DNA of 64,000 nucleotides from Sporopachydermia quercuum (taxonomy: Eukaryota > Ascomycota > Sporopachydermiomycetes > Sporopachydermiales > Sporopachydermiaceae), in the NCBI GenBank assembly GCA_001599295.1, contig BCGN01000008.1, forward strand, positions 496,001 through 560,000, in the 5' to 3' direction. The position numbers and the translations under genes are program-made. How positions within the stretch are numbered: the stretch's first letter is position 1; each line of letters opens with the position of its first letter. Below are positions 10,513-20,499 of the stretch, piece after piece. Under the pieces are notes generated by a model. The model searched no databases. It saw nothing but the letters and a program-made list of their open reading frames with translations, and was not told the origin of the DNA.

Positions 10513-12828
10513 TTAGCCAATTGTAGCACCCATGAGTATTTCCACGTTAATTCCAGAAGTAAGTATTCCATTTGAGTGGTCTCTAAGNGTTATGAGTGAT
10601 TTTGAGGCCAGCAGTAGCACAGAGAAAAATGTAGCTGCGGCAGTAGCTTTTCTTGTTAGACTAAGTTGAGCAAAATGACTCCGATCCTGACGTTGAGCAT
10701 GATCAATCACTAGCTGTAAGTTTAAACTGTCCGTTAGTGAACTCAACTCTCTCAGCACAAAGAACACGTTCTTAGCCTCTGGATATAGATTTTCAAGTAA
10801 ACGATCTGTAAGAGAATTTGGTTGTACTGATAAGCTGTTATTGCTGTTACTGGATCCTGGCGTTCTGGAATTTCTTCTTGCGTTACTAGTACCAAATGAG
10901 TATAAAGTTGAGCTGGATCTCGATCTCTGCGTAGAAGCAGAAGAACTGCTTATTCTCGGATGAAGGTGTGCTCTAGTTATGTCAATGGTCATTACGTCGT
11001 CTTCCGGTATCTCTGGTAATTTGACATACTCCGTAGGTTGTTCAATGAAAGGATCATTGTCATTCCACGGAACCACATCAAACGATAATTGATCGGAGCC
11101 GATAGAACCTTGAAAGCTGTTCTGAGAACGAGCCTCTCTGACTTGTTCGAGCTCTGATAGACTTGAGTGTAATAAAGAGAGCCGTGAAATTGGAGCTTGT
11201 CTTGGAGTGCTTGGCTTTAATTTTTCATCTGATAACTGAGGAAAAAGTAGCCTAGCTACTAAATCATTTACCAGTTTCTTTGTTCTAGTATTGGTAAGAA
11301 AATAGTCCCTTTCTCTATTCAGAGTCCTTTGCCTCTTTCTCTGGTTGGCGTACTCCATATTCAGTACGTAGTTTGATTCATTATCTTTCAATTGGTTACT
11401 CGGAATCTGGTTGATTGAATCCCATTGTAATCTCTTTGGTCTTCTAGTACTTACTTCATTCTCGTTACTACATCCTGGGCCAAGTTCCTCACTAGATTCC
11501 AATCTCAAATCAGTGTGGTCATAATTCCTACCATCATATATATCATCATCCTGTTGGGCAATACTATCGATAGGAACTTCAAGTCCCATTCCATCAAGAA
11601 CCTTTTCCGTTATTTCATTGTTAATTTTATAATCTGACGCTTGCACATTGTTGTTTATTAGAGGCTGTACGTCTGATATACCGGTATGTTTTGAAGGAGT
11701 TGATGTCAGTAGAGCTATATCATTGATATCAAACTCAAAATCAGCATTCAAAGCTTGAAGTTCTTCTTCGCTCAACCTTATGTCATCTGCGATACCAAAT
11801 AGATCCAATAAATCACTAGGCTTCGTCTGGTTACTAAGTTCTATTTCTGCTATATCACTTCTTGCCATTGAGATAGAACGAGATAAATTGATATTGCCAT
11901 TCTCATCAGAAATGTTTTCAATGCTTTCACTTGCTTCTTGATCAGAGCTACTGTTAACTAGCANTGAAGGATCCCAGGAATCTCCTACTGAAGATGTTAC
12001 ATCTAACGAAAATTGTTGTTGATCGACATTAAAAAGCTCTGGATATAAACCAAAATCAATCATAAATAATGGATCATCGGGGAGATATCCTTTTCTAGAA
12101 CATGGTGTCAATAGAGGGTTCTGAAAGCCATTTGAACTATCTCAAATCTGGACAATTTTTGCATACCTCGATTTAGGATTCGTGATAAAAGATGTTCTAC
12201 CTCTCTCATTGTTTTCTTTAGAGCAAATGTTCAATGGGCCCCAAATAGGCTGAGAGGATCTACTCAATTTTGTCTGGAGCATATCCAGGTCATCTTATGA
12301 AATTAAGGTTAGAGAATATACTAGCTTTTTCTTGTTTTTAATACTATAACGCTATTGATTCCAATACTGAATACAATGGTATTTCATACTGTGTAAATAA
12401 ATTAATTGCTGCCGATAAGCTAATGTTATACCATACAAAAGATTGGATGTCAGCCTTAAAGCCAAAGGCTCCAAAGGGTCGGCGATAAAGCTACATGTAT
12501 CTACAATCGATACCCCTAAGATATCCTATTGAAGATGACTATCAGTAACATGGCAAGTCAATCCAAGAGCGGTTTCTCATAGGTGAATCTCAAACTTACT
12601 TTCTTTGATACACTCTTGTTAACAGACCGAGTCCCAATTGTTGATAAAAGCCTTCGAATTCTTTAGTTAATAAGACAGGATACATCAGAATCAAAATCGT
12701 AAACCTATTGATGGAAACAATCCAACTGAGACTTGATTTGGTTTACCTCAAAATTAAAGAGTTCCTATTTACCAGATGGTTCCAAATCCTCCTTTTTGAT
12801 AGTATAACAGATCTTCAGAGAAAAACAT
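10513..12828 (-). CDS. REC8: Meiotic cohesin kleisin Rec8, at least five exons
   Basis: Alpha-kleisin of meiotic cohesin, which holds sister chromatids and is cut by separase. The large 3' exon (from about 12135 down to 10513) holds the middle and the C-terminal winged helix (ATAAATFFSVLLLASKSLI). I found the N-terminal domain in upstream exons: 12773-12828 (MFFSEDLLYYQKGG...), 12600-12651 (LLSTIGTRSVNKSVSKK), 12390-12525 (DILGVSIVDTCSFIADPLEP) and from 12293 (NDLDMLQTKLSRSS). The KKDI...VD...C.FI signature and LALRLTSNLLYGIT favour Rec8 over Scc1. The first three junctions are clean (donors GTAAAT, GTAAGT, GTATGA). The last junction, within 12137-12200, is ambiguous: the simplest solution needs only a 30-nt intron, and a 60-nt GTAGAA-TTTGAG intron is the alternative. 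Two N bases lie in the coding sequence. Convergent with PIL1. Confidence 0.88.
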
Positions 12829-13210
12829 TTTGTTGTTTTGGTTGTAATAATTCAATTTCTATATTATATCATGAACGGTATTACCTGTATTTCTGTCGTT
12901 GGAGCTTTGATGCTAATATTCTATTTCATTTTCTGACATTCGATGCTGTGAGATCCAGAAAAAGACAAGCAGAAACTAACAGGAAACAGGTCCTTAAAAT
13001 ATATGACAACTTGATCACCGAAAGTCTTACGCTGAAATTGTTGGGATTTTCTTAGACACGACAATTGCATTCCCAACAGAATTTCTGTGAGAAGCAAGCG
13101 CTGAATATTTTCAGTTCGTGTTTGCATTAAGTTCATTGTCAGAGAAACAAAGACAAAAAATCCGCTGTATTGAAAAAGAAACTTACTAAAATGTTATTAG
13201 TATACGGAAT
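12829..13210. other. REC8 upstream / AVT1 downstream spacer
   Basis: About 380 bases between the Rec8 ATG and the AVT1 stop, both on the minus strand. I see no additional exon or RNA gene. Any meiotic promoter element for REC8 would lie here; no textbook URS1 (TCGGCGGCT) is present. Confidence 0.45.
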
Positions 13211-14851
13211 CTAATTGATTAAGATACTAGCTAAGACACCAGTAATAGCTAGCAGACAAGAAATGATTACACCGATAGTGCAACCTATTTTCTCTAAGAC
13301 AGTTAGTTGGTCTTTATAGATACTCAAATAAAAAGATAAGGGTAAAATCAAGCAAATTAGATAACAAATGCCTGCGCCTAGAAAAGCAATCAATCTTTCA
13401 AAAGATGGAACTGTCACTGCTATAAAAAACAGCATTCCTAATACTGCGACCCTTGAAATTACACCTATTATTTTCTTACCCGTACCACTATACTCTTTAT
13501 TCTCACCCTTCTTTGAATAATAAAACAATCTTTCGGTTACTTGTACAATAGGTCTGACGACTAAAGGAACTTTAGAGGTTGCTAACATAGCCATCAAACC
13601 ACATATTGTGCCATAGACCCAGCTTGGATAGCCCTTTGTAGTCATGATTGATTTTGTTACTTCACCATCAACTTGATTCCCAAACATAAGAAACCCTAGT
13701 ATAGCCATTGCTAAGTCAAATGTAAACGTTGCGCTAAATGTAAGGTTCATAGAATGATTGAATTTTTGTGGATGTCTCATATCTCTATAGATATCAGGGA
13801 AAACAGCATGACCACCCCAGGGAGCCATGAAAATACCAAATCCCAGTGGAAAGTATTTGATGGTATCAGGAATCCACCATGTAATCATTGGTGAAATAAG
13901 GGAACCAGGGGAATCAGGTTTGATTAACCCAGAAAGAATTATAAATAGCAGTATGACAAAAATCGACAGAATTCCAATGAAAGATCCACTTGAGAGGATA
14001 TTCAAAGGTAAAAACGAAAGAGGAGTAAGAATGAGCCAAAATAGTAGTTTGAAGTTAAATACTGATACACTTGGTATTATAGCATTCAACGAATCACCAA
14101 AAAGTATAAATGAGGACACACCTGCTCCCACCAAATCAAAGCAGAACAAGAATGTAATAAATGAGTAAGATGCTGGCCCAAAGGCCTCTACTGCAATGTC
14201 AGAATACGTTGTAGCTTGTGGTCGAATCTTTAAGCACTTGCCCAGTAGTTCTGCAGCATAAGCTGTACTTATTGCAGAAAGTAATAATATGAGAGTTCCC
14301 ATAATCCACCCACAGTAGCTGAACCCCAACGGTAGCGCAAGGATACCAATGCCTACTAAAACGTTGATAGAGTTAAACACTGTTTGTGGCTCTGTTGATT
14401 TACCTACTCTCACATGGATTATCGATCCATCTGCCTTCTGAACCCGTTGAATGAGTAATGTTGATTCATCTTCAATAAAACTTATCAAGTCTCCGTCTTC
14501 CAATGCTTGATCAGATGTCACTGGACTCACTAAATCTATATTGTTCTCGCTTGAAGGTGTAAGCAAATTCAATTCAGGATCAGATTCTAAAACTACCTCT
14601 TCTGCATTTCCGACTTCAGATATATCTAGTATAGGTTCAATTAATACGCCATCATCTCCAGCAGATGCCGAAAATCTCCTCAAAACCCTTCCTTCAATGG
14701 GCTCTTGATTCCCATTTAAGTCTATTGTTAAGAACGCTTGAGCTCTCTGATATGAATTTGCGAAATTACCTAATGAGTTCAATCGTTTACCTCTAATTGG
14801 TCGAAGTTCAGACGGTGAGTTATCCGTCTCCTCTTCATTTGACCCATACAT
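13211..14851 (-). CDS. AVT1: Vacuolar amino-acid transporter, Avt1 family
   Basis: Amino-acid/auxin permease family transporter, related to Avt1, which imports neutral amino acids into the vacuole using the proton gradient. The first ATG is at 14851 (MYGSNEEETDNS), giving 546 residues. The hydrophilic N-terminus of about 150 residues precedes the diagnostic first membrane block TVFNSINVLVGIGILALPLG. About ten further membrane segments follow, including IMGTLILLLSAISTAYAAELL, MAPWGGHAVFPDIYRDMRHP and the C-terminal KIGCTIGVIISCLLAITGV. The protein ends directly after the last helix. S. cerevisiae AVT1 (YJR001W) is the first gene right of CEN10, relevant to the centromere-neighbourhood finding. 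Assignment to Avt1 rather than another Avt paralog rests on N-terminal length and core motifs. Confidence 0.88.
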   Translation of the reverse strand: MYGSNEEETDNSPSELRPIRGKRLNSLGNFANSYQRAQAFLTIDLNGNQEPIEGRVLRRFSASAGDDGVLIEPILDISEVGNAEEVVLESDPELNLLTPSSENNIDLVSPVTSDQALEDGDLISFIEDESTLLIQRVQKADGSIIHVRVGKSTEPQTVFNSINVLVGIGILALPLGFSYCGWIMGTLILLLSAISTAYAAELLGKCLKIRPQATTYSDIAVEAFGPASYSFITFLFCFDLVGAGVSSFILFGDSLNAIIPSVSVFNFKLLFWLILTPLSFLPLNILSSGSFIGILSIFVILLFIILSGLIKPDSPGSLISPMITWWIPDTIKYFPLGFGIFMAPWGGHAVFPDIYRDMRHPQKFNHSMNLTFSATFTFDLAMAILGFLMFGNQVDGEVTKSIMTTKGYPSWVYGTICGLMAMLATSKVPLVVRPIVQVTERLFYYSKKGENKEYSGTGKKIIGVISRVAVLGMLFFIAVTVPSFERLIAFLGAGICYLICLILPLSFYLSIYKDQLTVLEKIGCTIGVIISCLLAITGVLASILIN

Positions 14852-16129
14852 ATTTATTGCCAATTATATTTTATGTCAAAAATATTGATAATCGATTCCA
14901 ATTACCTCTTGTTTTCACTAACTCATCGATTTGAAGTATAATGGTCAATTCGAACTCTCAGTATCCGCCAATAATGTTTCCTTTATAACAGTTTCTTACT
15001 TTTTCCCCATCCAAAGTCAATATCACCGGAGCTTTTCTTTTCTTTTTCATGAAACACCGCATGAACAGATGCTTATATACGATAGATACTTTGACCTTTT
15101 CTTAATGTATGTTTCACCACACCACTCTTCTTGCTTGTGTTAAAAAAAAAAGGTCCTTCTGTCTGCTGTACGTATCTAAGTTCAGTCGAATTGTGCAATT
15201 ATTATGCAAAATCAGGTGTAATGGAACTTCGATTGGCAATCCCAAGGTAAGGTAAGATAAGGTAAGGAGATTGACTTGCATTAATAAACAACCGTAAATC
15301 CCTTTTTTGTTTCAATCGGTGATTCCCTTGTCTCTAGTCACAAGAAGAAGTAAATATAAATATGTGTTAATTCAGTCAGCAAATAAAAAGAAGATCAAAC
15401 TACGTTGTTGACCTTTTGGTGACAAGTTGTAATCACAATTGTGAACTTTTTTGCAAGGTTCAATTTAAAGTTGAAAGAACAAATTTCAGCACAATATAAC
15501 AAAAGATGAGACATTGATATCCTATTAAAGTTTTGAATCGTTAGTGGGGGAATTATGAAATTGCCAAGGTTGAGTTTCAGATTTTAACTTTAGGTTTAAA
15601 TCATAATATGTATAAAGATGTATTAATATGCAAGGTATAAATTTTAAAACCGAAAAGCGGAAACGATATAATTACTCCGATAAGCGCAGCAAGTGAGACA
15701 TGGAGTAACACAATATATATGCAACGTATCAGAACAACAGCGTATTCGACCTATAAACGTCTTTTGAGATTTATTCTGAGAGGACAATTTGTAAAATTTG
15801 TTGGTGATGGTTCATTTTTTCATCATCAATCAATCAAAAAAAAATCAGATTATATCTTATCCAAGTTTTTCGTACTTCTCAAACGTAGCTAATCTACATA
15901 TCAGAACAGACACCGGGCGGGTAACACAGAGAAAGAAGGTAGTGTCTGCGTTAGGAACCTAACTATCACTACGAACAGTTCATCATTGATAGGTAGCTTT
16001 TGGATTTGATGGTTAGCAGGAACAAGGGAAAAGAATTTATTTATTGTTTCGAACAATCCAAGCGGAAATGCTTGCTTTTTATTTGAGCAGGGTGCAAGCA
16101 CAAGCGGTCCAGTTAATAATAGTTGCGGA
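14852..16129. other. Divergent intergenic region AVT1/VPS24
   Basis: About 1.3 kb with no credible reading frame. It contains a short GGTAA tandem run (15246-15267) and several homopolymer A/T runs. Poly(T)/CT-rich sequence precedes both genes. Nothing else is recognised. Confidence 0.5.
15246..15267 (+). repeat. Short GGTAA pentamer tandem repeat
   Basis: Four pentamer units (GGTAA GGTAA GATAA GGTAA) plus a partial GG lie in the AVT1/VPS24 intergenic region. It is a minor microsatellite with no evident function. Confidence 0.7.
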
Positions 16130-16825
16130 ATGGATTATTTCAAGAAGGCGATCTGGGGACCAGATCCAAAGGAACAACTAAGGAAGTGCAATGCTTTAGT
16201 TAGAAAAAATAAAAGACAGATAGAAAGAGAGATAACATCCTTAAATACCTTAGAAGGTAAAACTAAGACATATATCAAACAGGCTGCCAAAAGAAATGAC
16301 ATCAAATCTGCCAAAATGTTCGCCAAGGAATTATACAATATAAGGAAAAACAAAACCAGACTATACAAGAGTAAAGCACAAATTGACTCTGTTGGTATGC
16401 AAATCAATGAAAGCTTTTCTGTACAAAAAATTCAAGGAACTATGAGAAGTAGCGCTGGAATCATGAAAGAAGTGAACTCCCTAATAAGGATGCCTGAGCT
16501 AACAGGAACTATGCGAGTATTAGAGCAAGAACTTATGAAAGCAGGAATTATCAATGAGATGGTTGGTGATGTAGTAGATGGNTTAGATGAAGGTGAAGAC
16601 TTAGAAGAAGAGGAAGAACAGCAGATTAACGAAATCTTAAGTGAATTCTTGCCCCAGGAAAAGGAAAGCGAAAAGAGTCAAGAAGAGCAGCTACCTCATG
16701 TTCCATCAGGCTTAAACTTGAAAACACAATTGGGCGATATGGAAGTTCCATCAAAAACTCCCAATGAAGAAAATACAGAGCTGTTGAGTCAGATGAGAGA
16801 GAGACTAAAAGCTTTACAAAGTTGA
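16130..16825 (+). CDS. VPS24: ESCRT-III subunit Vps24 (CHMP3)
   Basis: Snf7-family ESCRT-III protein that copolymerises with Vps2 to cap Snf7 filaments and recruit Vps4 on endosomes. The 231-residue protein (S. cerevisiae 224) begins MDYFKKAIWGPDPKEQLRKC. The basic first helices (NALVRKNKRQIEREI) and the core helix SAKMFAKELYNIRKNKTRL are followed by MKEVNSLIRMPELTGTMRVLEQEL, characteristic of Vps24. The C-terminal half is acidic (EDLEEEEEQQ) and ends in a helix (LLSQMRERLKALQS) in the position of the MIT-interacting motif. One N base lies in the acidic linker. In S. cerevisiae VPS24 neighbours NFU1; here NFU1 is 14 kb downstream with the OPI1 block between. Confidence 0.95.
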   Translation: MDYFKKAIWGPDPKEQLRKCNALVRKNKRQIEREITSLNTLEGKTKTYIKQAAKRNDIKSAKMFAKELYNIRKNKTRLYKSKAQIDSVGMQINESFSVQKIQGTMRSSAGIMKEVNSLIRMPELTGTMRVLEQELMKAGIINEMVGDVVDXLDEGEDLEEEEEQQINEILSEFLPQEKESEKSQEEQLPHVPSGLNLKTQLGDMEVPSKTPNEENTELLSQMRERLKALQS

Positions 16826-17125
16826 TAAGTTGTATCGCAATTTGTACTATAGATCACGGGGATCTATCTTTATATAGCACTCCAATTTGAATCCCGTTAG
16901 AGGGAACTATATGAGATTTGAAAAGATAACACAAGAGATACAAACTCTTTGAAGATACTCGTGTTTTAATCAAAAAATATTGTATCATCTATCTTTATCA
17001 TTTCATTGAGGTTTGGGAGCTGAAGGACCAACTGAACATATTATAATTTGTATGCGACTACAACTATTCTACAACTAGGATCAAATACTGTTATCACTTT
17101 GTGCATTGTATACAGATATTTATTA

Positions 17126-18751
17126 TTATGACATTTCCACATCGTTTTTCGAGTCTGCGTGTGTATCATTCTCAATATAATTTTTCAAATTTTCAGCCTC
17201 CTGTTGGATTTCATTTTGATCCTTATTATCATTCAACCTTGGTCTTCCAAATCTATCGCACCATGATTCAGCTTTCTCTAAAGTCTCGTCAACCACTTTC
17301 ATTATACTTGATAACATATCAAGTGAGTCTCGAGCAAGAGCCAGAACTTTGGCATCACCATTAGAAGTAGAAGGGTCTTCGCCATGTTGATTGACATCTC
17401 TGGTTTCTTCTGTCATAAATTTATAAGGTAATCGTAATAGGCTTTCTCTTACATGAGTCCTAGCTGGTTCAGGTAAAGAGTTTCCTGCATAATTTGAAAC
17501 CAAAGTCACTGCCTTTTTGATTGTTCCAATTATGTCAATTTTCAAATTAGCAATAAGCTCCTGTTTCGATTCAGAGTCCTGATTTCCATTAGCCTTGTTA
17601 GTGTCAGCGTCAGCGTCGGCAGAATTGCAATTATTAGTATTGGTGTTACTTGGTTCTTGCTCAGCTGGTCCTGGTCTATCTTCTGCTGCTTTGTTATCTG
17701 TTTGACGCTTGGGAGTACTGTTAGAAGGAGCTAGTAGTACATGCAAATAGTCTACACGAGAAGACAGGTGTGAATTTGCAATTTTCAGCAGATGAAGACA
17801 AAATCTCAGTTTTTTCCTAGAATCTTCTGATACAGCAACTAAACCTGTAGCATTTACCAATACATTGTGCATTTTTGAGTACGCATGTTCGTAGGGGGTC
17901 CTAGCTGTAGCTTGTACATGTTGTTGGTACACATGATGAGGATGATGTGGGTGTTGGCAGGAAGAGCCTGGTTGAGATGTGTATGAATTAGGGGAAGAAT
18001 GCATATTCAATGCTTCAGCTAATGGAGGTAATGAAGACGAAGAGGAAGCCGAGGAAGATCGAGATTTTGTTGTCATAGAAGGAATTGGTGGCAGTGTCAC
18101 GTCACAGTTGACGTTATTACTATTGGGCCTACCCATTCCAGTCCATGAACTGGACATTATTGAAGAATCTACCTTTCTGACAACTGGCATTGCCAGATTT
18201 TCCACCATCTCCGCACCATACTTGAACCTAGGTGAATAATTTTTCCCTGTTTCATAGGCTTTCACAGCTGACGATATTAAAGGATAATTTGTTACACGGT
18301 TCAGAATTGACCCATCTTCTGTTATCTGCTCTTCTGGTTCGGGAATTATATTGGCAGACTTTTGAGAACACAACTGTTGGTGGTCATTAAGCTTCAGTGA
18401 GGATACTGAAGGAGTTATGGGGGATGAATCTCTTTGAGAATCTATAGGGGGCTTAGCTGTAAAACCAAGAGACGTCTTATAATGATCATTACCATTCATG
18501 GAATAAATAGAATTATTGCTTATGGTTGCCGTCGATGAGATAGGTGTTAACGTTGGTGTGTTAGCGTTTGATAGGTCAGCTGAATGTAATGGATAATATA
18601 TTGAGGATGATACTGAAGAGGATCTTGACTTAGAAAATGTCGATCCTGCTTCTATTGAGTTTGCAGATCTAAGACTGTCTAGTACTTCTGCTGCCAATAG
18701 CACATCAATATTCTGATTGGATGGTTCTTGTTTCAACTCGCTCCTTGTCAT
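17126..18751 (-). CDS. OPI1: Transcriptional repressor of phospholipid genes, Opi1
   Basis: Repressor of UASINO genes (INO1 and phospholipid synthesis) that senses phosphatidic acid at the ER and represses Ino2-Ino4 with Sin3. The 541-residue protein has the N-terminal Sin3-interaction block DVLLAAEVLDSLRSANS (residues 12-29). The central conserved Opi1 block NYPLISSAVKAYETGKNYSP and the basic/aromatic stretch around RFKYGAEMVENLAMPVVRKV come next. The C-terminal activator-interaction region includes RKKLRFCLHLLKIANSHLSSRV, LKIDIIGTIKKAVTLVSNYAG and LPEPARTHVRESLLRLP. Ser- and Asn-rich linkers and a His-rich patch separate them. Neighbouring mu adaptin and pterin dehydratase genes reproduce S. 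cerevisiae YHL020C-YHL019C-YHL018W. Convergent with VPS24, 300 bases away. Confidence 0.93.
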   Translation of the reverse strand: MTRSELKQEPSNQNIDVLLAAEVLDSLRSANSIEAGSTFSKSRSSSVSSSIYYPLHSADLSNANTPTLTPISSTATISNNSIYSMNGNDHYKTSLGFTAKPPIDSQRDSSPITPSVSSLKLNDHQQLCSQKSANIIPEPEEQITEDGSILNRVTNYPLISSAVKAYETGKNYSPRFKYGAEMVENLAMPVVRKVDSSIMSSSWTGMGRPNSNNVNCDVTLPPIPSMTTKSRSSSASSSSSLPPLAEALNMHSSPNSYTSQPGSSCQHPHHPHHVYQQHVQATARTPYEHAYSKMHNVLVNATGLVAVSEDSRKKLRFCLHLLKIANSHLSSRVDYLHVLLAPSNSTPKRQTDNKAAEDRPGPAEQEPSNTNTNNCNSADADADTNKANGNQDSESKQELIANLKIDIIGTIKKAVTLVSNYAGNSLPEPARTHVRESLLRLPYKFMTEETRDVNQHGEDPSTSNGDAKVLALARDSLDMLSSIMKVVDETLEKAESWCDRFGRPRLNDNKDQNEIQQEAENLKNYIENDTHADSKNDVEMS

Positions 18752-20499
18752 TTTGGATATATATTTCGCTTAATGTATGGTTGAATGTATCGTTTAGACT
18801 TGGAATAATATAAAAAAGTGCTTTATGACGGCGTTCTCATTATTTCTCTTTTCACAATCAAACAATCAGAACATTTCACTTTCTATCAAAGTGTCAACTA
18901 TTCTAAAAAAGTAAAGCCTTTCTTGTCTTTTTCCAATTAAGCGACTCAACTTCTCTATTGAAGTCAGTAAAGTCAGTAAAAAACTGTGAAGAAACATTTC
19001 TCTTTACCAAGCTTTCAGGAAGATAGTATCCTCTTTCTTTTTTTTCGGCATTAGCTTTTTCACGTTCAGTTAGTTGTTGCGAAAGAAGGTTTGAGATTTG
19101 AAGTTTATTTCACCAACTAATTATTTCTTCTTGTTTTATGAACTACTATAAATAATAATGCATACTTGAATACTATGTATTTCTTATGGAAATTTGAGCT
19201 GCTACACTGTAGTACTAGTATTTTATATAAAACAAAAAGAAACAATGCATAAATGAATGGTTTCAAAGATAAGTAGAACAAATAGTTCTTTCCAGCAGTC
19301 TCTGAACGACTTATATCTGCATTTCTACAGCAATGAAATTTGAAAACCCAACAAACCAAGGTCGCATATTGCTGCATTAAAACTCGCTAAACTAACATGA
19401 TGCTATTACCGACCTTTCTTGATGGGATTCATTGAATTAAGTTATTTTTTGATTTGCGGTAAATAATCAAATGCCAAAGGAAAAAATCAAACAAATAGAA
19501 CATCAAAAATATCGCTGGCACTGGAATCAGGATGCAAGGAAGTGGGGCAGCCTATTTGGAAATAAAGTTCATCTAGGCGATAGAGAGATCAATTTTCATG
19601 TGANTATTGAACTTTCATTATGATAATTATGATGATGTGATCAATTAAAGTCTTCTATTTGTTTGGTAGGTAAAAACATCTGAAGTACTATTGAACATAA
19701 TGGGTTAAGCATCAAGGATAAATACTGTGGTATAGGAGGTTACTATTTCAAGTTGAAATTGTTAAACTGATTAGCCTATTTTCACTATGAACAATGGAAG
19801 AAAAGGAAACTGAGGATAATAGTTAGGGCATATCAAGAAAAAGTAATAGTAAAAAGTGAGCCATTGAAAGCTCGGCTCATTGGCCATAAAGATAAATGGG
19901 CACCAACAACTTCAGTAAAAAGTTTTGTTGGATCTTTCTAAGAACCTGAATCGTGGGCCCCTATTTGAATCATTCTTTCCCCATATCTTATTTCATTAAG
20001 TTTGACTTCTATTTCATTTATATTCATATTCATACAGTTGAGAAACGGAAATGATAACTCTATCGTTGCCATCAACATAACATCTCACTATAACAGAAAT
20101 CAGGTCAGTTGATAACTAAAGAGGACTGAAACACATTTAATACGAGAGCAAAATTAGCGAAAGGAATATTAGCGATTCGGATTGTATGATGCCAACGAAG
20201 TTTTATTGTCTCCCATATGAAGTCTATGGATCTAAATTAGGTAACCTTGTATTNATTGCTGAATAGGGTTGCATATTATCTATTGAACTAACTGTTTGGT
20301 GAAGCCGACAAAGAGAAAAGTGTGAAAGCAATTCAGTAGTTCACCACAGTATTGTCTCCTTGAGTAACATCTAGGGGATGATTGATCTTGGAAAAACTGA
20401 ATTACTATAAGTCATCTACACGGATTTCTTAAAGAGAAAGCTTGATTCAGACAACATCCACATCTTTTCAGACACATCTTTGAAACTTACTATAGTAAT
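18752..20499. other. Divergent intergenic region upstream of OPI1
   Basis: About 1.75 kb of AT-rich sequence between divergent genes. No protein family is recognised. A 50-codon ATG frame at 19471 could be extended by a 70-nt intron to a 55-residue peptide; this is discussed as a weak finding. An 86-codon minus-strand frame near 19117-19377 looks like chance. No exact UASINO (CATGTGAAAT) was found near OPI1. Confidence 0.45.

Noticed and set aside
19117-19377. 86-codon minus-strand frame with hydrophobic stretches
   Set aside because: Typical chance translation of AT-rich DNA in a promoter region; no conserved feature.
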